NCBI GenBank assembly: GCA_021787365.1
Contig: JAJYMB010000043.1
Coordinates: 1-58,532, forward strand
Origin: Actinomycetes bacterium
Lineage (GTDB): Bacteria; Actinomycetota; Acidimicrobiia; Acidimicrobiales; Palsa-688
Length of the DNA stretch: 58,532 nucleotides
Reading direction: 5' to 3'
Shown here: positions 27,491-35,762 of the stretch, piece by piece
How the letters are laid out: every line of letters begins with the position of its first letter
Numbering within the stretch: position 1 is the first letter of the stretch
The notes under the pieces: model-generated
The model's database searches: none
Seen by the model: the letters and a program-made list of their open reading frames with translations, nothing else
What the model was told of the DNA's origin: nothing
Made by a program: the position numbers and the translations under genes

Positions 27491-28567
27491 TCACTCTGCC
27501 CCCTTGCCCGCTCGCGCTCCTAAGCTGGGGCCCCTCTCCGGAGAGGCGTCCCCAGCGCCGCCCGAAGGCGTCGCGGATGCCTCGTTGTGCTCCCGCCCGG
27601 CACCACCGGCCACGTCGTCGGCAGCTTTCCAGCAGGCCACTTGGTGCCCAGGCAATAGCTCCATGAAGGGCGGGTCCTCGACGCACTTGTCGTAAGCGAA
27701 CGGGCAGCGCTCTCTGAACCGGCACCCCGGCGGTGGGCTGAGCAACGAGGGCGGCCTCCCCGGTATGCCGGTCAGCTCCCGATCCTCGTAGCGCACCCCG
27801 ACCTCGGGCAACGAGGACAAAAGGGCTTGCGTGTAAGGATGGAGCGGCTTGTCGATCATCGTGGACGCGCTGGCCTTCTCGGTCAGCTTGCCCGCGTACA
27901 TGACCATGATCGTGTCGGCGATCTGCGCCAAGATCGACAGGTCGTGGGTGATCACGATCATGCTCTTTACGTAGCCGAGGTCCCTGAACTCGGTGAGCAG
28001 CTCCCCCACCGCGCGCTGGTTGGACACGTCGAGAGCCGACGTGACCTCGTCTGCTATCAGTAGCGACGGGTTGAGCAGGGTCGAGATCACCATCGTCGCA
28101 CGCTGGCGCATACCGCCCGACAGCTCGAAGGGGTACATCTCGAGCACGTTTTCGGGCAGGCCGACGAGCGCCACGCGCCGGCGGAACTCGGGCAGGACCT
28201 TCGCCAACTTCATCCCACGTGATTTGAGCAGGTCGTGCGCGAGGGTACCGACCTTCTTGGTCGGGTTGAGCGCGCTCATGGCATACTGGGGGATGATCGA
28301 CACGTCGCGCATGCGATGGTGGTTCATGGCTCGGTCGTCCGAAATGGGCAGCGCCTTGCCGTCCAGCTCTACGGTGCCTCCCACGTGCTTCATGCGGCCC
28401 TCGATGAATATCAAGCTGTTGCCGAGCGTCGACTTACCGCAACCCGACTCCCCCGCCAGGCCCATGATCTCCCTGTCGGCCACGGCAAACGTCACGCCGT
28501 CGACCGCCTGGACGTCGCCCCGCAAGGTCCGGTAGGCGATGCGCAGGTTCTCGACCGACAGGCTCAT
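27491..28567 (-). CDS. ABC transporter ATP-binding protein (OppD/DppD type), second transporter
   Basis: 358 aa. Walker A 'GESGCGKSTLG' (about 39), Q-loop 'SIIPQYAMSALNP', signature 'LSGGMRQRATMV', Walker B 'LLIADEVTSALD' and the C-terminal 'GIPGRPPSLLSPPPGCRFRERCPFAYDKC' zinc-like tail of OppD proteins. Walker B again has a substitution (DEV for DEP). ATG 28567 overlaps the permease stop by 4 nt (ATGA). Family members with this EV variant and a tail like this occur in Opp-type oligosaccharide systems to my recollection. Confidence 0.94.
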   Translation of the reverse strand: MSLSVENLRIAYRTLRGDVQAVDGVTFAVADREIMGLAGESGCGKSTLGNSLIFIEGRMKHVGGTVELDGKALPISDDRAMNHHRMRDVSIIPQYAMSALNPTKKVGTLAHDLLKSRGMKLAKVLPEFRRRVALVGLPENVLEMYPFELSGGMRQRATMVISTLLNPSLLIADEVTSALDVSNQRAVGELLTEFRDLGYVKSMIVITHDLSILAQIADTIMVMYAGKLTEKASASTMIDKPLHPYTQALLSSLPEVGVRYEDRELTGIPGRPPSLLSPPPGCRFRERCPFAYDKCVEDPPFMELLPGHQVACWKAADDVAGGAGREHNEASATPSGGAGDASPERGPSLGARAGKGAE

Positions 28568-29538
28568 GTCTCCCTCAGCTTCGGGTTGAAGACCTCGTCG
28601 AGGCCGACGTTGGCCACGAGCAAGGCAGCAACCATCAGCGTCATGACAGCGCCGGGCGGGATGAACCACCACCACATGTGCAGCTGCAGCCCGCTCCACA
28701 GCTCGGCCAGGTTGAGCATGTCACCGAGCGAGATGCCGTTGGTCGGGCCGAGGCCGAGGAAGTCGTAGTTGACCGCTATCAGCATCGAGCTACCGAACAG
28801 CAATATGAAGGCGAGCAGTATGTACGACGCCATGTTGGGCGCTATGTCCTTAAGCACGATCGCCGGGCCACGTTTGCCAGAAAGGCGTGCCAGGTCGACG
28901 AAATCGCGCTGGCGGAGCGTGAAGGTCTGGGCCCTCACCGCCCTTGCCACCCAGGGCCAAGTCGTCACGCCGATGAACACGCCCTCGAAGAAAGCGCTGT
29001 GGCTCTTCAGGTAGGCACCGATCACGATCAAAAGGACTAGCGAGGGGATCATCACGACTATGTAGGTGAGCGTCTGGAGGACCTCGTCCAACCACCCGCC
29101 ACGCCAGCCAGCGACGAACCCAATAGCCAGGCCGATCAAGCCGGCGAAGGCGGCGCCGAGGAAGCCTACCAGGTAGCTCTCCCGAAGCGAGTCGAGCAGC
29201 AGCGAGAAGACGTCCTGGCCGAAATAGGTGGTACCGAGTAGGTGCTGCGACGACGGGTGCAGAGCCGCCGCAGCAACGAACTCCTTCGCTGGGTAGGGGG
29301 CGAAGTACGGGCCGATGATGGCAGCCAGCACGAATATGATCTCGACACCGAGGCCGAGCAGGAGCTTCTTGTTGCGGACCGCAAAGTACAAAAATTCCCA
29401 ACGCCGGCCGCTGTCGTAGGCCTCGCGCCCACCTCGCGCCCCCGCTGGGGCGGTCGCCCCGGCCAGGGGCACGGCCGTGGGGGAAGCGCCCCTCGCGGTA
29501 GTCGTACCGCCAGGCGCCGCCTGGTCGACGCCGCTCAT
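28564..29538 (-). CDS. ABC transporter permease (OppC/DppC type)
   Basis: 324 aa inner-membrane channel subunit. A cytoplasmic Gly/Ala/Thr-rich N-tail of about 45 residues precedes the first membrane segment ('LLLGLGVEIIFVLAAIIGPYF'). The OppC hallmark 'HPSSQHLLGTTYFGQDVFSLLL' and the coupling loop 'RAVRAQTFTLRQRDFVDLARLSG' follow, with five further hydrophobic segments. It starts at ATG 29538, overlapping the partner permease by 4 nt, and itself overlaps the next ATPase by 4 nt: a tightly coupled set. Confidence 0.95.
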   Translation of the reverse strand: MSGVDQAAPGGTTTARGASPTAVPLAGATAPAGARGGREAYDSGRRWEFLYFAVRNKKLLLGLGVEIIFVLAAIIGPYFAPYPAKEFVAAAALHPSSQHLLGTTYFGQDVFSLLLDSLRESYLVGFLGAAFAGLIGLAIGFVAGWRGGWLDEVLQTLTYIVVMIPSLVLLIVIGAYLKSHSAFFEGVFIGVTTWPWVARAVRAQTFTLRQRDFVDLARLSGKRGPAIVLKDIAPNMASYILLAFILLFGSSMLIAVNYDFLGLGPTNGISLGDMLNLAELWSGLQLHMWWWFIPPGAVMTLMVAALLVANVGLDEVFNPKLRET

Positions 29539-30530
29539 GCCGCCGCCCCCTGCATGCTGAGGCGGGTCCTCGGATCGACCCAGATGTAGACGATGTCGAT
29601 CACGAAATTGGCCACGAGGACCCCCACGATGATGAAGATGAAGATGCCCTGCAGCAAAGCGTAGTCCTGGTCGGTGGCTGCTGTGTAGATGAGGTGGCCG
29701 AGGCCGGGATAATTGAACACGACTTCGGTCACGATGTTGCCCCCGATCACCGTCCCGAGCTGGAGGGCGAGGCCAGAGAGCTGGGGGAGCACGGCGTTGC
29801 GGTAAGCGTAGCGGCGCACCAGACGGCCACGGGCGCCGAGCGCCCGCAAGTAGCGGGCGTAGTCGGTCTCGAGCTCGTATATCACCAGGTTGCGCATTCC
29901 GATCGACCAGCCCCCGAAGCTGACGAGAAAGACGGTGAGGAAAGGCAGGAACCAGTGGTACAGCAAGCTCGATATGTAGGCCCACGTGAAGCCGGAGGCT
30001 AGGCCCGCCGCGTACCCGCCCTCCACAGGGAACCAGTGCTCGACCGCCGCCAGGTAAAAGGCCGCAGCCAGGGCCAGCCAGGCGTAAGGCATCGCCTGGA
30101 AGAGGTAGCCGAGGGGGAGAACGGTGTTGTCGAGGACCTTGCGCCGTGCTGCCATGGCCCCGATGCGGTTGCCGAGGACGTAGGAAAGCAATATTGCTGG
30201 CACGAGCAGCGCCAGCGTGTAGGGTGCCGCTTGGGCGATCATCGTGGTGACCTTCTCGGGAAAGGCGTACAAGCTGATGCCGAGGTTGCCGTGGAAGAGG
30301 TTGTCCCAGTAGTGCCAGTACTGGTCCCAGAGCGGCAGGTTGTAGCCGAAGGCCTTGTCGAAAAGCTTGTAGAGCGCCGTCCACGGCCCTTGAGAGTTGA
30401 GTGCGAACCTGTCGACATAGGCCGCTATCGGGTTCCCTGGCATGAGCCGGGGGATCGCCCAGTCGATTGTCACACCTGCCCAGAAAGCCAGTACGTAAAG
30501 CCCGAGCTTACGGGCGAAGTACCGCGTCAC
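29535..30530 (-). CDS. ABC transporter permease (OppB/DppB type)
   Basis: 331 aa membrane protein. The N-terminus 'RKLGLYVLAFWAGVTIDWAIPRLMPGNP' is the OppB signature segment. It has about six membrane spans and the ATPase-contact loop 'TDYARYLRALGARGRLVRRYAYRNAVLPQLS'. The start GTG 30530 has GGAG 7 nt upstream. It lies 115 nt after the binding-protein gene with a hairpin in the gap, then overlaps the second permease. Confidence 0.95.
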   Translation of the reverse strand: MTRYFARKLGLYVLAFWAGVTIDWAIPRLMPGNPIAAYVDRFALNSQGPWTALYKLFDKAFGYNLPLWDQYWHYWDNLFHGNLGISLYAFPEKVTTMIAQAAPYTLALLVPAILLSYVLGNRIGAMAARRKVLDNTVLPLGYLFQAMPYAWLALAAAFYLAAVEHWFPVEGGYAAGLASGFTWAYISSLLYHWFLPFLTVFLVSFGGWSIGMRNLVIYELETDYARYLRALGARGRLVRRYAYRNAVLPQLSGLALQLGTVIGGNIVTEVVFNYPGLGHLIYTAATDQDYALLQGIFIFIIVGVLVANFVIDIVYIWVDPRTRLSMQGAAA

Positions 30531-30569
30531 TTCAGATCTCCTTCATGAGCCTCGGCCAGAAGTGCCGAA

Positions 30570-30599
30570 GAGCCCGCCGACCTAACGGACGGCGGGCTC
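30570..30599 (-). terminator. Intercistronic hairpin between binding-protein and permease genes
   Basis: A perfect 10-bp stem (30570-30579 with 30590-30599) and a 10-nt loop, no T-run. In many ABC operons such a hairpin protects the abundant binding-protein mRNA and reduces read-through to the membrane genes. Confidence 0.55.
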
Positions 30600-30645
30600 C
30601 CATAGGGCACTGCGGTCCAGCCCTATCTTGCCAAGGTCTAGGGCT

Positions 30646-32370
30646 CTACTTCGCCGGACGGAGGTTGGCCAAGGCGTAGACGGTCGTCATGGCACCGAGC
30701 CAGTTGCCCCACATCACCGGGGTGTACTGGTCGCTCGAGCTGGTCGAGGAGGGGTAGTTCTTCCAGTAGGTCGTGTTGCCCTGGAACCAGGCGCCGTTGT
30801 ACCACAAGGGCACCTCGGGCAACCTCTGGAGGAAGCTCGTCTCGATCTTGCTGTAGATGCTATTGAGGGCAGCCTTGTCCGTGGTCGGCGTCGTCGCAGC
30901 CTTCTGGACGAGTGCCCACGTGGCGGGGTCACTGAAACGCTCCACGTTTAGCTGTGCCCCGTCGTTTTTCTGGATGGGCAACTGGTAGACCCGGTCGAAG
31001 TAGCTCCACGGGGTGGCGTCGGCCTGGGCGTTGTTGTCGAGCATCATGTCGTAACTGCCATTGATCATGTGCTGGGTCTTGGCATTGGCCGAGGGTGTGA
31101 TGGCGTTTACTTTGACCCCGATCGAGTTGAGGTCCTGAGCTATGATGTCCTGCGCCGCCATCCAGTCGGTCCAGCCGTTAGGCACCTCTATGGTGAGCGC
31201 TTGGCCCTTGTAGCCCGACTTCGCCAGGTACTTCTTGGCCAGCGACGGGTCGTAGTGGAAGCCGTACTTGTTGACCACGCCCCTGTTGACGTACGAGTCG
31301 AGGTTCGGGAGCAGCCCGACTGGGTTGGCCGCTTTGACGATCCCGTCGTAAACGCCTGTCACTATCGACTGGGTGTTGATACCGTAGGCCACGGCCTTGC
31401 GGAAGTTGACGTTGTTGAACGGTGCCTTGGTAGTGTTCATCTCGAGCCACACCGTGTTGGCCGAGAGCATATAAGGGCTCTTCGGGTAGTAGGTCGTGAG
31501 GAACGAGGAGTCACCGCCGGTCGTCATCAACGTGTTGATGCCGGGCAGGAAGTTGTTGCTCCAGTCGATGGTGTTGGAGAGCAGGGCTGACAACTCGACG
31601 CTGTTGGAGCCGTTCACGATGTCGCAGAGGTACTTGAAGTGGAACTTGAGCCCCAGTTGCTTGATGCCCCACCAGTTGGCGTTGTCCTCGTAACAAGCCT
31701 GCGACTGGCTGGTGCTGACGAGGAGCATCGGCCCGGTCGCCACCGGCGACTTGCCCCGGGCGTAGTTGGCGCTCGTCACCTGCTCGCTCGCCGAGAGCTT
31801 GGAGAAGACCACTTTCGGCAAAACAGCGTTCTGCCACAAGAAGTCCTGCCAGTCCGTGTAGGGCGGGGGGCTCGTGAAGTTCACCGTGACGGTGTTGCCG
31901 TTCGCGCTCACGCTCTTGATGTAGGGCGCCAGGCTGCTGTAGGGGACAGCCGGGTTGGTCTTGGCCAGCCCGATCGTAAACGCTACGTCCGCTCCGGTGA
32001 GAGGTGCCCCATTGGACCACTTGACGCCGTTGCGCACGTGGAGCGTGTAGGTGCTGCCGCTCCAGGTACCGTTCGTTGCGAGCCAGGGTATGTACTTGTT
32101 GGTGATCGGGTTGTAGAGGAAGAGGGGCTCGTAGAGGAGGCCAATAGTACCCGTGTAGCGGCTACCACCGTCCAGGGGGTTGAAGTTGGTAGGCGGCGAG
32201 TAAGCCGTGCCGCTCGTATATAGGGTCTCATTGCGCGGGAAGCTCGCCGGGGCTTGGAGACTGGTCGCTCCAGCGCTGCCGCTCGCCACGAAGGTGACCA
32301 TGGGGGCGACTAGGGCCGCCGCCGTGATGGCAGCGCCTAAACGCGTGAGCGCGCTGGTCTTGTTTATCAT
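30646..32370 (-). CDS. ABC transporter substrate-binding protein, family 5, second transporter
   Basis: 574 aa secreted solute receptor. The signal peptide is MINKTSALTRLGAAITAAALVAP with cleavage near 'AGA-T'. The mature part has the family-5 signature: 'WLATNGTWSGSTYTLHVRNGVKWSNGAPLTGADVAFTIG'. Many aromatic and Asn/Ser positions suggest a sugar or peptide pocket, but cargo cannot be read directly. ATG 32370 has AAGGAG 10 nt upstream. It is first gene of the operon. Its promoter and AACCGGTT operator lie about 200 nt upstream, so the leader is long. The LacI regulator sits just beyond, which makes an oligosaccharide cargo more likely than peptides (inference). Confidence 0.93.
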   Translation of the reverse strand: MINKTSALTRLGAAITAAALVAPMVTFVASGSAGATSLQAPASFPRNETLYTSGTAYSPPTNFNPLDGGSRYTGTIGLLYEPLFLYNPITNKYIPWLATNGTWSGSTYTLHVRNGVKWSNGAPLTGADVAFTIGLAKTNPAVPYSSLAPYIKSVSANGNTVTVNFTSPPPYTDWQDFLWQNAVLPKVVFSKLSASEQVTSANYARGKSPVATGPMLLVSTSQSQACYEDNANWWGIKQLGLKFHFKYLCDIVNGSNSVELSALLSNTIDWSNNFLPGINTLMTTGGDSSFLTTYYPKSPYMLSANTVWLEMNTTKAPFNNVNFRKAVAYGINTQSIVTGVYDGIVKAANPVGLLPNLDSYVNRGVVNKYGFHYDPSLAKKYLAKSGYKGQALTIEVPNGWTDWMAAQDIIAQDLNSIGVKVNAITPSANAKTQHMINGSYDMMLDNNAQADATPWSYFDRVYQLPIQKNDGAQLNVERFSDPATWALVQKAATTPTTDKAALNSIYSKIETSFLQRLPEVPLWYNGAWFQGNTTYWKNYPSSTSSSDQYTPVMWGNWLGAMTTVYALANLRPAK

Positions 32371-32560
32371 TTGTCAGCTACTCCTTGTCTTTCTTTGCTG
32401 GGTTTGGCCCTGGCCGCTAGGTCCGGGGAGCCGGACGGCACCGCAGAGCACCACTGGCGGCCCCAGGGACGGCACGAACCATGGTGCGGCGATGTGATCA
32501 GCGATCCTCTTGCCCCAGCACCCTTGCTATAGCTCACGTCACCCCCTGGCACCCTTGTTC

Positions 32561-32572
32561 TGAACCGGTTAA
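32561..32572. promoter_or_regulatory. LacI-family operator of the second ABC operon
   Basis: TGAACCGGTTAA contains the 8-bp palindrome AACCGGTT, fitting the LacI-family core AANCGNTT. It lies at about +10 to +21 from the predicted transcription start, so a bound repressor would block initiation or elongation. A second GAAC/GTTC inverted repeat (gaacgtgttc, 32577-32586) stands beside it. Confidence 0.65.
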
Positions 32573-32588
32573 GGCCGAACGTGTTCTA

Positions 32589-32617
32589 ACGATAAGCTCA
32601 CGGTAGGGTTTGCGCAA
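32589..32617 (-). promoter_or_regulatory. Promoter of the second ABC operon
   Basis: On the minus strand TTGCGC (32612-32617), 17 nt, TATCGT (32589-32594). Placed directly before the LacI-type operator. Confidence 0.55.
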
Positions 32618-32640
32618 GTCGTTCTCGATGCTTCCTCCCG

Positions 32641-32674
32641 AAAACGGGCCCAAGGTCCCGCTCCCTGGGGCCCG
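32641..32674 (-). terminator. Candidate terminator of the LacI-family gene
   Basis: On the minus strand CGGGCCC pairs with GGGCCCG across a 16-nt loop and is followed by TTTT. It lies 150 nt after the regulator's stop and before the ABC operon promoter. Confidence 0.5.
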
Positions 32675-32825
32675 AGGCCCCGAGTTCGGTAGGGCCAAGA
32701 GCCTCTGGCCAGCCTGGACGCGGTGCCGGGCCGTGAGGTGCCTGCAGGCTGGTGCGGCGGGTTACCGGCGTGCCCAGGTGGGCTAGCTCGGCTGGTGAAG
32801 GCGCAGGGGAGCGAAGTCGCGGCGC

Positions 32826-33890
32826 TCAGTGGGGCGCAGGGGCCGTGCTCGCCCGGACGACGAGGGCCGGCTCTCCAGGCTCCGTCGCGACCGCCGCGAA
32901 GTCGTCTACCCTCCGGTGCCCCGCCGCTTCGTCTATGAGCTTGACCAGGGCGCGCGCCGCGGTGGCCCCGAACGCCTCGACGTCCCAGGAGGAAGCCGTG
33001 AGCGAGGGGCGCACGACCTCGCAGAGGGTCGAGTCCTCCAATGAGGCGATCGAAAGCCCCTCGGGGACAGCCACGCCTGCCTCCTGGACGACGCCCAAGC
33101 CGGCCACCGCCATGATGTCGTTGTCGTAGACGATCGCGGTCGGGGCGGGCGAACGCTCGAGCAGCTTCTTCGTCGCCGCAGCGGCAGCTTGGGTCGTGTA
33201 GTCCGTCGAGAGGGCCGTCCCCGTGGCACCCGCCCTGGCCAGAGCTTCCCGGAAGGCCCGGGTGCGGCCCTGGGTGTGGGCAAAGGCGGCGAGCCCCGCC
33301 ACCCGGTCGATACGCCGGTGGCCGAGGCTCACCAGGTGGTCCACGATCTGACGGACCCTCTGGGCGTCGTGGCCCGGGAAGTACGGCAGCTTCCCGGTCG
33401 GCCCGGGACCGCCCACGATCACCGCGGGCAGGCCGAGTTGCTCCACCACCGGCACCCTCGGGTCGACGACCCGGAGGTCGACCAGGATGACGCCGTCTAC
33501 ACGCCGCTCTGCCCACCATCGGCGCAGGGCGCGCGTCTCGGCCTCGACGTCGTCCACCATCTGCAGCATGAGCGCTATCTGGCGGGTGGACAGCTCGGCT
33601 TCGATGCCCGAGATCAGCTTGGGGAAGAACGGGTCGTACGCGAGGAGGTGCGCCGGCCTCGCGAGCGCCAGTCCGCACGCGCCCGCTCTGGCCGCCGACA
33701 AGGCGCGAGCTGCCCGGTTGGGCCTCCAGCCGACTTCTTCCGCGATCGCCAGGATGCGCTGGCGGGTGGGCTCCGAAAGGCCCGGGTTGCCGTTCAGGGC
33801 ATAGGAGACCGACCCTTTCGACACCCCGGCCCGCTCCGCTATGTCTGCGATGGTGGGCCGGCGTGGGCCTGGCCCTGGCCTGCGTGGCAC
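32826..33890 (-). CDS. LacI-family transcriptional regulator of the second ABC operon
   Basis: About 354 aa. The N-terminal helix-turn-helix reads 'TIADIAERAGVSKGSVSYALNGNPGLSEPTRQRIL' with hinge 'GWRPNRAARALSAARA', followed by a periplasmic-binding-protein-like sensor domain ('GVILVDLRVVDPRVPVVEQLGLPAVIVGGPG', 'AIVYDNDIMAVAGLGVVQEAGVAVPEGLSIASLED'). I start it at GTG 33890: CAGGAG lies upstream, and a good promoter (TTGAGC-17-TATCAT) would start the mRNA about 25 nt before it. ATG 33923 and TTG 33950 overlap that promoter. It faces away from the first G1 peptidase. Inducer unknown. Confidence 0.92.
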   Translation of the reverse strand: MPRRPGPGPRRPTIADIAERAGVSKGSVSYALNGNPGLSEPTRQRILAIAEEVGWRPNRAARALSAARAGACGLALARPAHLLAYDPFFPKLISGIEAELSTRQIALMLQMVDDVEAETRALRRWWAERRVDGVILVDLRVVDPRVPVVEQLGLPAVIVGGPGPTGKLPYFPGHDAQRVRQIVDHLVSLGHRRIDRVAGLAAFAHTQGRTRAFREALARAGATGTALSTDYTTQAAAAATKKLLERSPAPTAIVYDNDIMAVAGLGVVQEAGVAVPEGLSIASLEDSTLCEVVRPSLTASSWDVEAFGATAARALVKLIDEAAGHRRVDDFAAVATEPGEPALVVRASTAPAPH

Positions 33891-33921
33891 GGCCTTTTTC
33901 TCTCCTGGTCGGGTGGCCGTC

Positions 33922-33950
33922 ATGATACAGACCAAGAAACACCGGCTCAA
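33922..33950 (-). promoter_or_regulatory. Promoter of the LacI-family gene, with a possible operator over the -35
   Basis: On the minus strand TTGAGC (33945-33950), 17 nt, TATCAT (33922-33927). The bases around the -35 (GAGCCGGTGTTT) resemble a weak AACCGGTT site (6 of 8), so autorepression is possible. Confidence 0.5.
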
Positions 33951-34000
33951 ATCGCTAATGTTCGGGCCACACCGAGCCGATAAAGGACGAAGACCTCGTC

Positions 34001-35734
34001 ATGGGCTGTCTCGCACCTGCCAAGCGCCCTGCCCGGGGGCGGCGCGCCCCCACGTTGCTGACCGGTACAGCAGCACTGCTCTGCGCCGCCTGGACCTTCC
34101 CCGCGTCCAGCGCGCCAGGACATGCGCCGGCTCCCGCCGTCTCGCCCGGGGGCGTCCGCGACGGCGTCACAGCGGGCACCGTGGCGCTCGGCCCGGGGCA
34201 GGTACCGGCCAGCGAGGAGTCGAGCAACTGGTCGGGCTACGAAGACACTGGCGGAGGGGCTGTCTTCACCCAGGTGTCGGCCAGCTGGACCGTGCCCACC
34301 CTCGAGCAAGGCATCACGGGTTCCTCGAGCACCTGGGTCGGCATCGACGGCACCACCACTCCGGATCTCATCCAGGCAGGCACGGAGCAGGACTGGACCG
34401 TCTCGGGGCCGCTCTACTACGCGTGGTACGAACTGCTGCCCGGCACCGCCGTCGACTTGGGGCCGGTAAAGCCCGGCGACCGCGTTTCTGCCAACATCGA
34501 ACAGACCGCCACCGGGAAGTGGACCATCTCGATCACGGACTCGACCAGCGGTTCTTCCTGGACCGAGCAGGTGCGCTACAACGCCCCGGGTGGCAGCGCC
34601 GAGTGGGTAGTCGAAGCCCCCAGTTCGGGCTCGACCGGCGCCGTCGAACCGCTTGCGGCCTTTGGCTCCGTGACCTTTTCCGCCCTCTCTGCGACCGGAC
34701 CGAGCACAGAGGGTGCCGCCGCTCAGCCCGTGTACCTGGTGCACGAAGGCAACCAGCTGATCGAGTCCTATCCCGGGCCCTACGACGTGAGTTCGGACAC
34801 CTTCACCGACTACTTCGGGAGCCCGGAGGGGCCGGTGCTCACTTCCTCGGTGGTCATATCCAGCCCAGCCAACGGGCCAGCCGCGGGCAACTCAGCCGAC
34901 CGCACCCCGGCGGGGCACGGCTACTGGCTGGCCGGGGCGGCCGGAGGCGTGTTCTCGCTTGGCGACGCCCACAACTACGGCTCAGCTGGAACGCTCCACC
35001 TGCACTTGGCCCACCCCGTAGTTGCGATCGTGCCGGCCCCGCGGTACCAGGGGTACTGGCTCGTAGCCCAAGATGGCGGCGTGTTCGGATTTGGAGGGGC
35101 ACCTTACGAGGGCTCCCTCCCGTCGCTTGGCATCGGCCTATGGGGTTCCAAATCGAAAAAGCACCTGACTTCGCCCATAGTGGACGCGGCACCGAGCGCA
35201 GACGGCAATGGCTATTTAATGGTCTCGGCAAACGGGGGCGTCTTCTCGTTCGGGGACGCTCGTTACGAAGGTTCGTGCGCGAGCGCCGGGGGCTGCAAGG
35301 CGCCCGTGACGGGCATCGTACCTGACGGGCCCCGCGGCTACTGGTTGTTGCTCTCGAACTGCCAGACACTTGCCATGGGCGGCATCCCCAACATCGCCTC
35401 GCTCGACTGCCAGCACTACGTCAAGTCCCATGGCGTCTCGGCCGTAGCGGCGGCTCGCACGCCGAGCGGGCACGGTTACTGGGCCCTGCTTTCCAATGGC
35501 GCCGTTTTCGCGGAGGGCGACGCCAAGCACTTCGGCAACTGGGCGCTCCCCGCGCCCTCGGGACGGAGCGGCCCCGGCGCGAAGGCCGTCGCCATCGTAA
35601 CGACCGGCGCCGGCAACGGTGCGTGGGTGGTCTTCTCCGACGGCGACGTAGAGGCCTACGGCCACGCACCGAAGCTGGGCAGCGTCGCCCGTTCCAGCCT
35701 GTCCGCACCGATAGCGGCTTCCGCCGGCTGGTAA
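34001..35734 (+). CDS. Secreted G1-family (eqolisin) peptidase with C-terminal six-repeat domain
   Basis: 577 aa. Signal peptide to about residue 38, then a G1 glutamic-peptidase domain (about 70-290): 'SSNWSGYEDTGGGAVFTQVSASWTVP', 'STWVGIDGTTTPDLIQAGTEQDW' with the catalytic Gln of IQAG, and 'GGSAEWVVEAP' with the catalytic Glu. These enzymes cut proteins at acid pH using a Gln/Glu pair. Residues about 305-577 hold six repeats of about 45 aa of the type 'GYWLVAQDGGVFGFG...G', probably a beta-propeller; the fifth and sixth are degenerate ('GYWALLSNGAVFAEG', 'GAWVVFSDGDVEAYG'). ATG 34001 has a weak AAAGGA; TAATGT at 33956 may be a -10. It is followed after 28 nt by a paralogue. Confidence 0.9.
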   Translation: MGCLAPAKRPARGRRAPTLLTGTAALLCAAWTFPASSAPGHAPAPAVSPGGVRDGVTAGTVALGPGQVPASEESSNWSGYEDTGGGAVFTQVSASWTVPTLEQGITGSSSTWVGIDGTTTPDLIQAGTEQDWTVSGPLYYAWYELLPGTAVDLGPVKPGDRVSANIEQTATGKWTISITDSTSGSSWTEQVRYNAPGGSAEWVVEAPSSGSTGAVEPLAAFGSVTFSALSATGPSTEGAAAQPVYLVHEGNQLIESYPGPYDVSSDTFTDYFGSPEGPVLTSSVVISSPANGPAAGNSADRTPAGHGYWLAGAAGGVFSLGDAHNYGSAGTLHLHLAHPVVAIVPAPRYQGYWLVAQDGGVFGFGGAPYEGSLPSLGIGLWGSKSKKHLTSPIVDAAPSADGNGYLMVSANGGVFSFGDARYEGSCASAGGCKAPVTGIVPDGPRGYWLLLSNCQTLAMGGIPNIASLDCQHYVKSHGVSAVAAARTPSGHGYWALLSNGAVFAEGDAKHFGNWALPAPSGRSGPGAKAVAIVTTGAGNGAWVVFSDGDVEAYGHAPKLGSVARSSLSAPIAASAGW

Positions 35735-35749
35735 CGGCCGGGCAGGCCG

Positions 35750-35755
35750 TATTAT
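35750..35755 (+). promoter_or_regulatory. Leaderless-type -10 box of the second G1 peptidase
   Basis: TATTAT, a near-perfect -10, then 7 nt, then GTG 35763. The second peptidase can thus be expressed on its own despite the 28-nt gap. Confidence 0.6.
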
Positions 35756-35762
35756 CCCCGCA

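Larger units (their letters stand above)
32371..32825. other. 455-nt regulatory gap: long leader, operator, promoter and regulator's terminator
   Basis: No gene is supported here. From right to left on the minus strand it holds the terminator-like hairpin of the LacI gene (32641-32674), a -35/-10 pair (32617-32589), the operator (32561-32572) and about 210 nt of untranslated leader with no riboswitch I can recognise. Confidence 0.6.
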
